From: CAYZZU01 sp964483105
Lineage (GTDB): Bacteria; CG2-30-53-67
Length of the DNA: 8,377 nt
Reading direction: 5' to 3'
NCBI GenBank assembly: GCA_964483105.1
Contig: CAYZZU010000059.1
Coordinates: forward strand, 1 to 8,377
Position numbers and translations under genes: made by a program. Below are positions 1-7,479 of this stretch, in pieces. Under the pieces are notes generated by a model. That model ran no database searches, was not told where the DNA came from, and saw only the letters and a list, made by a program, of their open reading frames with translations. The stretch's first letter is position 1. Every line of letters begins with the position of its first letter.

Positions 1-82
1 GAGCCGGAGAGGAAATCCTCCTCCCCTTGCAGAATAGATAACTCTTTAGCAAAGTTACGCGAAACTGTCAAGGAAAAAATAT

Positions 83-129
83 GTTTGCCTGGCACCCAAA
101 GCTCCCTTGAAAAAAAGGTTTGCCTGGCA
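83..129. repeat. Paired GTTTGCCTGGCA direct repeats
   Basis: The 12-mer GTTTGCCTGGCA occurs perfectly at 83-94 and again at 118-129, 35 bp apart start to start. Immediately after, GCATCAAAG occurs twice (127-135 and 144-152). From memory, intergenic words built on TGCCTGGCA are common REP-like repeats in deltaproteobacterial genomes and are sometimes associated with Y1-type (RAYT) transposases, but no such transposase is visible here. The repetition is directly seen. The REP interpretation is inference. Confidence 0.5.
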
Positions 130-354
130 TCAAAGGGCACCGAGCATCAAAGACAAGGTCGGGAGAAAAGAGTGAGATCGTGTGGTTCGAATGAGCTCAC
201 CATGCTCAGAAATCCAAAGATATAGACCGTTCAGGGGCGACCATGCGGAGCATGTTCAGTGGTTCTTTTCGTAAACGGAGCACCACACCGAGAGGGATGC
301 AGGACTGTCTCGTCAAGGCTTGCGAGTGAGACAATTCGCCCCAGGGATTTCCAG

Positions 355-384
355 TTTACAACGCGATCTTTTTTACAGTACAAT
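355..384 (+). promoter_or_regulatory. Candidate sigma70 promoter for mlaC
   Basis: TTTACA (355-360) and TACAAT (379-384) are separated by 18 bp, each differing from the sigma70 consensus boxes at one position. Transcription would start near 391, leaving a leader of about 45 nt before the ATG at 437. This is pattern matching only. Confidence 0.5.
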
Positions 385-436
385 GTCATCTGAGTTACAC
401 CTAAAACAGAAACCGGCATACGCAGGAGAACGGACC

Positions 437-1066
437 ATGAAAAAGAACAACCGGATTTGGATTACGGCGATATCGATCGCCGTGTTCCTCGTTCTCGGCG
501 ACATCCTCCCCGCCCCGGCTTTCATGAACCCGATGGAGGCCGTCCAGCAAACCGTGGACTCGGTGATCCGGACACTGAAGGACAAGACCCTCGACCGGGA
601 GAACCTTCGTAAAAAAGTCCTGACGCTGATCGCAGAACGTTTCGATTTCGCACTGATGGCCCGGAAAACCCTGGCCCGGAGCTGGCGCAAGGCCACTCCG
701 GAAGAACGCGAACGGTTTACCCATCTGTTCACCAAGCTGCTTGAGTTTACTTACATGGACCGGATCAGCGCCTATACCGGTGAACGCGTCCGGTATGTAA
801 AAGAGAAAGTCAAAGGGAAACGCGCCCTGGTCGACACATTGATCGTGACAAAGAATAAGGAAATCCCGGTCCGCTACAAGCTGGTTTCAAACAAGGGCGA
901 GTGGCGAGTCTATGACGTCGTGATTGAAGAAGTCAGCCTGATCCGAAACTATCGGAGCAGCTACAGAGAAATCGTGCAAAGGCATGGAATCGAAGAGCTG
1001 CTCGCAAGAATGGAAGACAAAATCAACGGATTGAAACTGAACCAGCAAGCAGGTGAATCCAAATGA
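437..1066 (+). CDS. mlaC: MlaC/Ttg2D-family periplasmic phospholipid carrier
   Basis: This encodes a 209-residue protein of the MlaC/Ttg2 family (ABC-transporter auxiliary component), which shuttles phospholipids through the periplasm between the outer membrane and the MlaFEDB complex. The frame is open upstream to a TTG at 320. I chose the ATG at 437 because AGGAGA (423-428) sits in front of it and the protein then begins with a signal peptide: basic MKKNNR, a hydrophobic core at about residues 7-22, and a likely cleavage near 28. Family hallmarks are FDF (69-71) followed by MARKTLARSWR and ERERF, Y107, Y113, and the C-terminal WRVYDVVIEEVSLIRNYR block (156-173). Length is typical. The stop overlaps the next start (ATGA). 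No mlaF, mlaE or mlaD gene is in the window, so its partner transporter must lie elsewhere. The exact lipid cargo is not shown by the sequence. Confidence 0.88.
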   Translation: MKKNNRIWITAISIAVFLVLGDILPAPAFMNPMEAVQQTVDSVIRTLKDKTLDRENLRKKVLTLIAERFDFALMARKTLARSWRKATPEERERFTHLFTKLLEFTYMDRISAYTGERVRYVKEKVKGKRALVDTLIVTKNKEIPVRYKLVSNKGEWRVYDVVIEEVSLIRNYRSSYREIVQRHGIEELLARMEDKINGLKLNQQAGESK

Positions 1067-1530
1067 AAGAGGTCTCGGAAAGTTTATGCCTATGGATGAA
1101 GAGCGAACTCAGTCTCTTCCCCTTCCTCGATGAGACCGATCTGGCCGACCTTCCCTGTTTCTTTAAACTGCGGAAAGTACCGGCCGGGAAGACCCTCTGC
1201 AAAGAAGGAGATCCCTGCGACGCCGTGGCCTTTATTCTATCCGGACGCCTGGAAATCCGCAAGACAACCGAATTCAAGGGGAAGGAAGTCGTCGTCGGCA
1301 TTTACAGCAAGGGATCCGTTGTCGGAGAACTCTGTATCCTGGACGGACGCCCCAGGGCCACCACCGCCGTGGCTCTGGAAGACACCACCCTGGTGGTGCT
1401 CACACGCGACAACTTCGAAAAACTGATTGAAGAACATCCCAAGGTAGGCATCAAATTTCTCAAGGGACTGCTCCTGGCTGTTTCCATTCGTCTCAGAAAA
1501 TCCTATGATCGCCTGGCGTCCATTTTTTGA
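1063..1530 (+). CDS. Stand-alone cyclic nucleotide-binding domain protein
   Basis: This 155-residue protein is essentially one CRP-like cNMP-binding beta-barrel domain (about residues 18-140) with a short C-terminal helix. The glycines around GDPCDAVAFILSGRLEI (49-65) and the phosphate-binding-cassette signature GELCILDGRPRAT (88-100, with E89 and R98 as expected cyclic-phosphate contacts) are clear. No helix-turn-helix, kinase or channel domain follows, so it is not a CRP/FNR transcription factor; it may act as a regulatory subunit or sensor. There is no signal peptide, so it is cytoplasmic. Its ATG overlaps the mlaC stop, implying translational coupling and one transcript. Whether it binds cAMP, cGMP or another ligand cannot be told, and a role in lipid transport is only inferred from the neighbour. 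The TGA stop is also the first three bases of an inverted-repeat element. Confidence 0.85.
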   Translation: MKEVSESLCLWMKSELSLFPFLDETDLADLPCFFKLRKVPAGKTLCKEGDPCDAVAFILSGRLEIRKTTEFKGKEVVVGIYSKGSVVGELCILDGRPRATTAVALEDTTLVVLTRDNFEKLIEEHPKVGIKFLKGLLLAVSIRLRKSYDRLASIF

Positions 1531-1683
1531 TGGCTTCCTAAAAAGTCCGCCTGCTACGTTACGCTTCATCCTTCGCCACTGCAGCGTACTGCTCAGTACG
1601 CCTCATTCCTCAGGATTCGCGTGCGGAGCTATCGGAGCTTTTTACTTTGCCATCCCAGACGAGGGCTTCTTACGAAGTCATCA
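1528..1683. repeat. Imperfect inverted-repeat (MITE/REP-like) element
   Basis: The left end (1528-1545) and the reverse complement of the right end (1666-1683) match at 15 of 18 positions. A second possible right end, AGCTTTTTACTTTGCCATC (1636-1654), also pairs partly with the left end, through GATGGC and TAAAAAG. The centre contains a perfect 7-bp hairpin, GCGTACT (1584-1590) and AGTACGC (1595-1601) with loop GCTC, and near-duplicated words ACGCTTCATCC and ACGCCTCATTCC on either side. It has no transposase. I have the impression of similar elements scattered between genes in deltaproteobacterial genomes, but this is memory and needs a search. The following stretch up to 1837 shows nothing else I can support. 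Confidence 0.6.
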
Positions 1684-1837
1684 TCTTTTAAGACCGGAAC
1701 CTTGATCTTCCCGGCCATGGATTCCGCTCCCCGGATCCGTTCTTTCATTTCCGCCTCAGCCTGAAATCCCATCCTTTCCATCGTTCCAGGCCCACGGGGC
1801 GATCAACGCTCTTTCCCTGAAAAAACATGCCTCCGGT

Positions 1838-1866
1838 TTGACAGAGATGAAATCAGGGGTTATAGT
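1838..1866 (+). promoter_or_regulatory. Strong sigma70-type promoter for fdnGHI
   Basis: A perfect TTGACA -35 box (1838-1843) is followed after exactly 17 bp by TATAGT (1861-1866), which matches the -10 consensus at five of six positions. Transcription would start near 1872, giving a leader of about 190 nt before fdnG. I found no convincing FNR (TTGAT-N4-ATCAA) or CRP palindrome next to it, nor a sigma54 GG-N10-GC pair in place of it. The promoter looks intrinsically strong, so control may rest on the leader or on an unrecognised operator. Confidence 0.6.
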
Positions 1867-1871
1867 CTCCA

Positions 1872-2050
1872 AATACAAATCCCAAAGGGAAAAACCAGCG
1901 CGGCACTCGACGAGCAACCGGCAGATCCGTTTCCGGACCATCCCCAGGCACTTACTTCAGCAAGGCATGGTCTGCCGGCGGCGGCATCCGACAGGAAGGT
2001 TCGTAATCTTCCGGAAGAATCATAAAACGCATCCATCAAATATATCATTG
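1872..2050 (+). promoter_or_regulatory. Structured 5' leader of fdnG
   Basis: Between the predicted start of transcription and the fdnG ribosome binding site the RNA can form several hairpins. They are TCCC/GGGA closed by AAA (1880-1890); a 10-bp stem CCGGCAGATC (1918-1927) with GGTCTGCCGG (1969-1978), one G-U pair included, enclosing 41 nt that can form a small inner hairpin; and GGAAG (1994-1998) with CTTCC (2008-2012), which competes with the perfect palindrome TCTTCCGGAAGA (2007-2018). No hairpin sequesters the AGGAGG at 2051-2056 and no U-run terminator follows. A cis-regulatory RNA, for example a molybdenum-cofactor-type sensor, is conceivable, but I cannot match a known riboswitch consensus by eye. 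Confidence 0.35.
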
Positions 2051-2061
2051 AGGAGGGGCCT

Positions 2062-5000
2062 ATGGAAATCTCAAGACGTGATTTTCTGAAACTCTCCGGC
2101 GGAGCGGTCGCGACCGGCGCGGCAGGACTTGAGCCGTTCTCACCGGAGGAGGCGGAAGCGACGGAGCTTCCGATCCGGGGCACGAAAACCACCACGACGA
2201 TCTGCCCCTATTGCGCGGTGGGTTGCGGAATCATCGTTCATACAAAAAACGGCCGGGTCGTCCACTCCGAAGGAGACCCGGAACACCCCATTAATGAAGG
2301 GACCCTCTGTTCCAAGGGGGCATCCCTCTACCAGATGGTGAACAACCCGACCCGCCTCACCAGGCCACGTTACCGGGCGCCCGGAACGCACGAATGGAGA
2401 GAAGTCGAATGGGGTTGGGCGCTGGATCAAATCGCGATGAGAATCAAGAAAACACGGGACAAGACCTTTACGGCCCGGAACTCCGACGGACAAATCGTCA
2501 ACCGCACGAACGGCATCGCCCACGTGGGAAGCGCCGCCCTGGACAATGAAGAGTGTTACCTCCTGCAGAAATGGCTCCGTTCCCTGGGCCTGATCTACAT
2601 CGAACATCAGGCCCGAATATGACACTCCGCGACAGTAGCGGCTCTGGCAGAGTCGTTTGGACGCGGTGCCATGACCAATCACTGGATCGACATCAAAAAC
2701 GCTGACGTCATCCTGATCATGGGAAGTAACGCCGCAGAGAACCACCCCATCAGCTTCAAGTGGATCATGGAGGCAAAGTCAAGGGGCGCAAAACTGATCA
2801 GTGTGGACCCAAGGTTTACCCGCACCTCGTCCAAAGCCGACCTTTACGCCCCCATTCGTTCCGGAAGCGATATCGCCTTCCTGAACGGTATGTTGAACTA
2901 TATCATTCAAAACAACCTGTACGACGAATTCTATATCCGGAACTACACCAACGCCCCCTTTCTGGTGAACCCGGCGTTTAAAATGCCTGGAGATTTAGAC
3001 GGTGTCTTCTCCGGTTATGATCCGGGAAAAAGGAGATACGATAAACGCGCCTGGGCCTTCCAGACCGACGAAAACGGCATCATCCGGAAAGACCGGAGCC
3101 TCAATGACCCGATGTGCGTCTTCCAGCTCTTAAAAAAACACGTGTCCCGTTATACACCCGAGCTGGTGGAAAGCATCACGGGGACTCCGAAAAAGACTCT
3201 CCTGGAAGTCTACCGGACTTACGCCGGAACCGGAGGCCCCCGAAAGGCCGGCACCATCCTCTATGCCATGGGATGGACTCAACACACGACCGGAACCCAG
3301 ACCATCCGGAACATGGCCATCATTCAGCTCATGCTGGGAAACATGGGGATGGCGGGGGGAGGAGTCAACGCCCTGCGCGGCGAAAGCAACGTCCAGGGCT
3401 CCACGGACCACTGCCTGCTTTTTCATATCCTGCCGGGGTACCTGAAAACCCCAAGGGCATCGGACACGACCCTCGGACTCTACAATTCCCGTTATACCCC
3501 GACAACCCGTGAGCCGTACAGCGCCAACTGGTGGGGAAACTATCCAAAGTACTCGGTCAGCCTTTTGAAGGCCCATTACGGCGAAAACGCTGCCGCCGAG
3601 AACGAATTCGGATATTCATGGCTCCCGAAGCTTGACGACGCGCAGAACGCCTCCTGGCTCATGATCTTTGACGAAATGATGAAGGACCGGTTTCAGGGGT
3701 TCTTCGCATGGGGCCAGAACCCGGCCTGTTCCGGCTCCAATGCCGGGAAGGTACGCAAGGCCCTGAGCCACCTCGACTGGATGGTGAACGTGAACCTGTT
3801 CGATAACGAAACCGGATCCTTTTGGAGGGGACCGGGGATGAACCCCGAAGAGATCAGGACCGAAGTTTTTCAACTTCCCTGCGCGGCCTCCGTGGAAAAG
3901 GAGGGGAGCATTACCAACTCCGGACGGTGGGCCCAATGGCGGTACAAGGCCGCGGAACCTCCGGGAGAGGCAAGGGCCGACTCCTGGATCATCAACGAAC
4001 TCTATTTCCGCGTGAAACAACTGTACGAGAAGGAGGGGGGCGCCTTTCCCGATCCGATCACGAAGCTTTCCTGGGATTACGGCTACAAAGACCCGAATGG
4101 AAAAATCCGGAATCTGGACATCCACGCCGTGGCCCGCGAAATCAACGGATATTTCTTAACCGATGTGGAAATCAAGGGAAAACGTTTCCGTAAAGGTTCC
4201 CTGGTCCCGAGTTTCGGTTATCTCCAGGACGACGGATCCACCTCTTCGGGGAACTGGCTTTACTGCGGCTCTTACACGGAGGCGGGAAACCGGATGGCGA
4301 GACGATCCGGGAAAGATCCGACCGGTCTGGGACTCTTCCCGGAATGGGCCTGGTGCTGGCCGGTTAACCGCAGAATCCTTTACAACCGCGCCTCCGTGGA
4401 CCCGGAGGGGCGCCCACGGAATCCGGAGAAACCGGTGATCTACTGGAATGGACGCAAATGGGTGGGCGACGTACCCGACGGAGGCTGGCCGCCGCTGGCG
4501 GACCTGGAGAAAACGAAGCTTCCTTTCATCATGAAACCGGGCGGAGTGGCCCATATCTTCGGTCCGGGACGTGCCGACGGTCCCTTCCCGGAACATTATG
4601 AGCCGCTCGAATGTCCGATCCGGTCAAATCCCCTCTCGAAGACCCATCGCCTGAATCCGGCCGCCAGGCTCTTCTTCCCGGTCGAAGGGGGACACGAGAC
4701 TCCCCGCAAGGAAGGGGGAACACCCGAAGATATCTTCGCCACCTGCGATCTCCGTTATCCCTACGTGGCCACCACCTACCGTGTCACGGAACACTGGCAG
4801 ACCGGCGTGCTCACCCGGCACCAGCCTTGGCAGCTTGAACTTCAACCGCAGAACTTCGTGGAACTCAGCCGGGAACTCGCCGAAAAAAAGGGAATCCGGA
4901 AGGGGGATCCCGTGATCGTCAGCTCGGCCCGCGGCAGAGTCCGCGCCATCGCCATCGTCACCGGGCGGTTCAGGCCCTTCCGGATTCAGAATACAACCGT

Positions 5001-5154
5001 ACACCAGGTTGGACTTCCCTGGTGTTTCGGCTGGCAATACCCCGAAGACGGCAGCGGCTTTGACAGCTCAAACCTGCTGACTCCCAGCATCGGGGACGCC
5101 AATACGATGATTCCGGAGACCAAGGCCTTCATGGTCAATATTGAAAAAGGGTAG
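2062..5154 (+). CDS. fdnG: Formate dehydrogenase-N alpha subunit (selenoprotein)
   Basis: This is the catalytic molybdenum or tungsten bis-MGD subunit that oxidises formate to CO2 in the periplasm. It is 1030 residues, close to the 1015 of E. coli FdnG, and read as one protein through the in-frame UGA at 2620-2622 (Sec187, followed by His188, within GQARxU-H-like context). The start is the ATG after AGGAGG (2051-2056). Residues 4-10 (SRRDFLK) begin a twin-arginine signal. The N-terminal [4Fe-4S] ligands are C48, C51, C55 and C83, with K85 nearby. After Sec, the RGAMTNHW and GSNAAENHP motifs are typical of respiratory formate dehydrogenases. The C-terminal dinucleotide-binding domain spans about 885-1025 (TTYRVTEHWQTG, HQVGLPWCFGW). 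The TAG stop lies inside the ribosome binding site of fdnH. Nothing suggests decay. A tool without Sec support would split it into 2062-2622 and 2671-5154. Confidence 0.96.
2620..2666 (+). promoter_or_regulatory. Bacterial SECIS element
   Basis: The UGA at 2620-2622 is followed at once by a hairpin of the kind bound by SelB. The lower stem is CCGCG (2627-2631) with CGCGG (2662-2666). The upper stem is CGGCTCT (2639-2645) with AGAGTCG (2649-2655), including one G-U pair, closed by a small GGC loop. The loop starts 23 nt after the UGA, as in E. coli formate dehydrogenase genes. It lies wholly in coding sequence. The selA, selB, selC and selD genes it requires are not in the window. Confidence 0.85.
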
Positions 5155-5165
5155 GAGGTGAGGAG

Positions 5166-5969
5166 ATGACCGGGAATATGGCGGAATTGAGTGGATTGGA
5201 TCTTTTCGGGAAACGATGGGGCCTTCTCATCACGCCCGAACGCTGCACCGGCTGCCGGGGATGTCAAACAGCCTGCAAGGAATGGAACAAACTGCCGGCG
5301 GAGAAAACGGTGAACCGCGGCACCTACGAAAACCCGCCCGATCTGACACCGAATCTCTATAACAAGATCCGGTTCGTGGAGGTGGGAGACCGGGAACTGA
5401 AGTGGCTGTTCATCAGCCAGCGATGCATGCACTGCGGCCATGCCGGCTGCATGGAGATCTGCCCGGTCCCGGGCGCCATCACACGGAACCGCCTGGGAGC
5501 CGTGGTGTTTCATAAGGAAAGATGCATCGGATGCAAGCTCTGTCTGGCCGGATGTCCCTTCAACATCCCGCGCTATGATGCCGAGGGCAAGATCAGCAAG
5601 TGTCATCTCTGTCCCGACCGGACGGGGAACGGCCTTCCCCCCGCCTGCGCAAAAACCTGTCCGACAGGCGCAATCCGCTATGGGGAAAGGAACGAACTCA
5701 TTGCAAGTGTGAAAGAAGCGGGATACAAAACCCTTTATGGAGAGGCTGACCTGGGCGGGCTCTCCACCCTGTATGCCTTCCGGGAATCACCCGGATTCTA
5801 CGGATTCGATCCCTCTCCTCACATCCCGGCCAGCGTCGCCTTCTGGAAGACGATCCTGAAACCTCTCTCCCTGATCACGCTGGCGGCCTCGGTTGTCGCC
5901 GCCGGGGTGCACTACGTCGGTGTCGGTCCCCGGGAGGATGAGAATGAAAAAGGAGGTGAGGAAGAATGA
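5166..5969 (+). CDS. fdnH: Formate dehydrogenase-N beta (iron-sulfur) subunit
   Basis: This 267-residue ferredoxin-like subunit wires FdnG to the membrane cytochrome through four [4Fe-4S] clusters. All sixteen cysteines are present in four groups: C27, C30, C33, C37; C87, C90, C95, C99; C120, C123, C126, C130; and C146, C149, C161, C165. One transmembrane helix near the C-terminus (about 229-253) anchors it, leaving a short charged tail. It has no signal peptide; in this family the subunit is exported with FdnG by the Tat system (established for E. coli FdnGH). AGGAGGTG (5153-5160), overlapping the fdnG stop, gives a strong ribosome binding site five bases before the ATG. The stop overlaps the fdnI start (ATGA). 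The protein is somewhat shorter than E. coli FdnH (about 294 residues), mostly at the ends. Confidence 0.95.
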   Translation: MTGNMAELSGLDLFGKRWGLLITPERCTGCRGCQTACKEWNKLPAEKTVNRGTYENPPDLTPNLYNKIRFVEVGDRELKWLFISQRCMHCGHAGCMEICPVPGAITRNRLGAVVFHKERCIGCKLCLAGCPFNIPRYDAEGKISKCHLCPDRTGNGLPPACAKTCPTGAIRYGERNELIASVKEAGYKTLYGEADLGGLSTLYAFRESPGFYGFDPSPHIPASVAFWKTILKPLSLITLAASVVAAGVHYVGVGPREDENEKGGEEE

Positions 5970-6577
5970 AGATGGTACAGAAATCCACAACGGGTGAACG
6001 GATCAACCACTGGGTCATGATGTGCAGTGTGCTGGTCCTTCTGCTCACCGGACTGGGATTCACCTTCCGGTCCCTGAACTGGCTGAATACGATCTTCGGA
6101 GGGAATCCGCTCGCCTCGCAAATTCACAAGTGGGGAGGAATCCTCTTCGGCCTCTCCCTCCTTTACAGCGCCGGCAGCTACCTCGGCTGCGCTCTCCAAT
6201 TCGGGGCGGAAGATCGCGCATGGATCCGGATGGGAGGAGGATACTTCTCCAACGTTGAGATCCCCCCTCAGGACCGCCTGAACGCGGGCCAGAAAATCTT
6301 TTATCTGCTGGTCTTCACCGGGGGTATCGTCATGCTGGGAACGGGACTGATCCTCTGGTTGAACAATGGATCCACCATCTGGATACAGGTTGCGCATCTC
6401 CTGCACAATCTCGCCTTCCTGATCTTCACCGTCCTGATCCCGCTCCACATCTATCTGGCCACGGCGGCGAACCCCGGGACGTTCCGGGTCATGACCCGGG
6501 GCACGGTTCCCCTGGGATGGGCGAGGAAACATCACGGAAAGTGGGCCCAGGAAGCTGAGAATCATGAATCAGGCTGA
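5966..6577 (+). CDS. fdnI: Formate dehydrogenase-N gamma subunit, cytochrome b
   Basis: This 203-residue integral membrane protein has four predicted helices (about 16-36, 52-75, 110-133 and 145-166) and belongs to the di-heme cytochrome b556 family that reduces menaquinone. Candidate heme ligands H15, H54, H147 and H161 keep the spacing of E. coli FdnI H18, H57, H155 and H169. H144 is an extra nearby histidine. The motif INHW near the N-terminus and the LIPLHIYLA helix near the end are typical. AGGAGGTG (5950-5957) lies eight bases before the ATG, inside the end of fdnH, so the three genes are tightly coupled. The last 16 bp overlap, tail to tail, the end of the patatin gene on the other strand. 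I see no terminator hairpin, so transcription may run into the antisense of that gene. Confidence 0.94.
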   Translation: MKMVQKSTTGERINHWVMMCSVLVLLLTGLGFTFRSLNWLNTIFGGNPLASQIHKWGGILFGLSLLYSAGSYLGCALQFGAEDRAWIRMGGGYFSNVEIPPQDRLNAGQKIFYLLVFTGGIVMLGTGLILWLNNGSTIWIQVAHLLHNLAFLIFTVLIPLHIYLATAANPGTFRVMTRGTVPLGWARKHHGKWAQEAENHESG

Positions 6578-7479
6578 TGCCATGACGCGGAGGATCGCGG
6601 AGGAGACAAGACCTTTGCTGCGCGATCATAACCGAGGGCAATCATCTCATCCGCCCGATAGAATTCAAAGATCCCACAGGCATTCACGGGTATCTGGATC
6701 AAAAAATCGGGGTTGTAAGAGGCCAGTTTGAAACGGGCGATCGTACCCTTCATCGACTCAATGGAGCGGGACACCACATCGAAGATATTGATTTTTTCCT
6801 CTTTCGCATCAGGAGCAAATCGATCCTGAAGACTTTCAATAAAACGGGTGATGGCGGTCTGGTACCTTTTTTCATTCCTCACTTTCGCATGTTCCCTTTC
6901 CGCAGGGGGAGCCATGGTTTCCTCTTTTCCGCTGAGACAGACCGCAATCACCATGTCCGTCATGTCATGCAGCGTGGGTGCGATGGGGACCGGATTTAAA
7001 ATACCACCATCCACCAGGAGACGTCCCTCCTTCTTCACGGGGGTAAAGACCGTGGGAATGGCCATGGAGGCCCGGATGGCGCCAAACAGCGACCCCCGGT
7101 TCAACCAGACCTCACGTCCGGAAATCAGATCCGAGGCCACGGCGGTAAAGGAGATCTCCAGGTCTTCGATCCGGGTATCGCCCAGCATCCCCTTCAACTG
7201 ATGCATGACTCGTTCGCCGCTGAAGATCCCGGAACGGCTGTAGGCGAAATCGAGAAGACGTAACACGTCCCGTTTCCGCAGGACCCTCACCCAGTCGGTA
7301 TAAAGATCGAGTTTGCCCGCGGCATAGATCCCGCCGATGAGTGCCCCCATCGAAGCGCCGGCAATAGACCGGATGGCATAGCCATTCTCCTCCAGCCACC
7401 GGATGATCCCGATATGCGCCAGCCCCCGCGCGCCGCCGCTCCCGAGTACCAGCGAAACTGTCGGATATTTTTTTTTCAC
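6562..7479 (-). CDS. RssA-like patatin family phospholipase
   Basis: This 305-residue protein belongs to the bacterial patatin-like phospholipases and resembles E. coli RssA in length and layout. The oxyanion-hole loop GSGGARG (13-19), the nucleophile elbow GASMG with S43 (41-45), and the second catalytic motif DGG with D157 (157-159) are all intact, so an active Ser-Asp lipid acyl hydrolase is expected. Conserved RASMAIPTVFTPV (136-148) also fits. There is no signal peptide, so it is probably cytoplasmic. The start is a GTG; no ATG occurs upstream in frame before a stop, and AGGGTG lies five bases before it. The GTG overlaps the TGA of the broken gene in front (GTGA). Its natural substrate is unknown. 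Its nearness to mlaC might suggest a lipid theme, but the fdn operon separates them and it is on the other strand. Confidence 0.9.
   Translation of the reverse strand: MKKKYPTVSLVLGSGGARGLAHIGIIRWLEENGYAIRSIAGASMGALIGGIYAAGKLDLYTDWVRVLRKRDVLRLLDFAYSRSGIFSGERVMHQLKGMLGDTRIEDLEISFTAVASDLISGREVWLNRGSLFGAIRASMAIPTVFTPVKKEGRLLVDGGILNPVPIAPTLHDMTDMVIAVCLSGKEETMAPPAEREHAKVRNEKRYQTAITRFIESLQDRFAPDAKEEKINIFDVVSRSIESMKGTIARFKLASYNPDFLIQIPVNACGIFEFYRADEMIALGYDRAAKVLSPPRSSASWHQPDS

Larger units (their letters stand above)
1..436. other. Gene-free upstream region
   Basis: I see no convincing gene here. The first + frame stays open from the window edge to a TAG at 223-225 but has no start codon until codon 67 and no recognisable protein features. 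The stretch holds two GTTTGCCTGGCA direct repeats (83-129), a small perfect hairpin with arms CATGC/GCATG (242-254), and a promoter-like pair at 355-384 that suits the gene starting at 437. The left edge could include the tail of a gene outside the window, but nothing supports one. Confidence 0.6.

Noticed and set aside
1..225. The first + frame is open from the window edge to a TAG at 223-225
   Set aside because: It lacks a start codon inside the window until near its end, includes the direct repeats, and its translation shows no domain. An open run of 74 codons in one of six frames is not rare.
242..254. The small hairpin CATGC-GGA-GCATG as a terminator
   Set aside because: The stem is only five base pairs and no T-run follows it.
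1629..1781. A 50-residue - strand open frame (ATG at 1781, charged, with GKIKVPVLKDDDFVRS in the middle)
   Set aside because: It looks somewhat protein-like, but it has only a weak ribosome binding site, its second half is translated from the inverted-repeat element, and I recognise no family. It could be the tail of a lost gene; support is too thin for an annotation.
1684..1837. FNR- or CRP-like operator upstream of the fdn promoter
   Set aside because: Only isolated half-sites (TTGATC near 1701, GATCAA near 1800) occur; no correctly spaced palindrome is present.
2620..2622. Reading the UGA as a nonsense mutation that kills the formate dehydrogenase gene
   Set aside because: The codon is at the catalytic Sec position, followed by His and a SECIS hairpin, with an intact downstream frame and intact partner genes.
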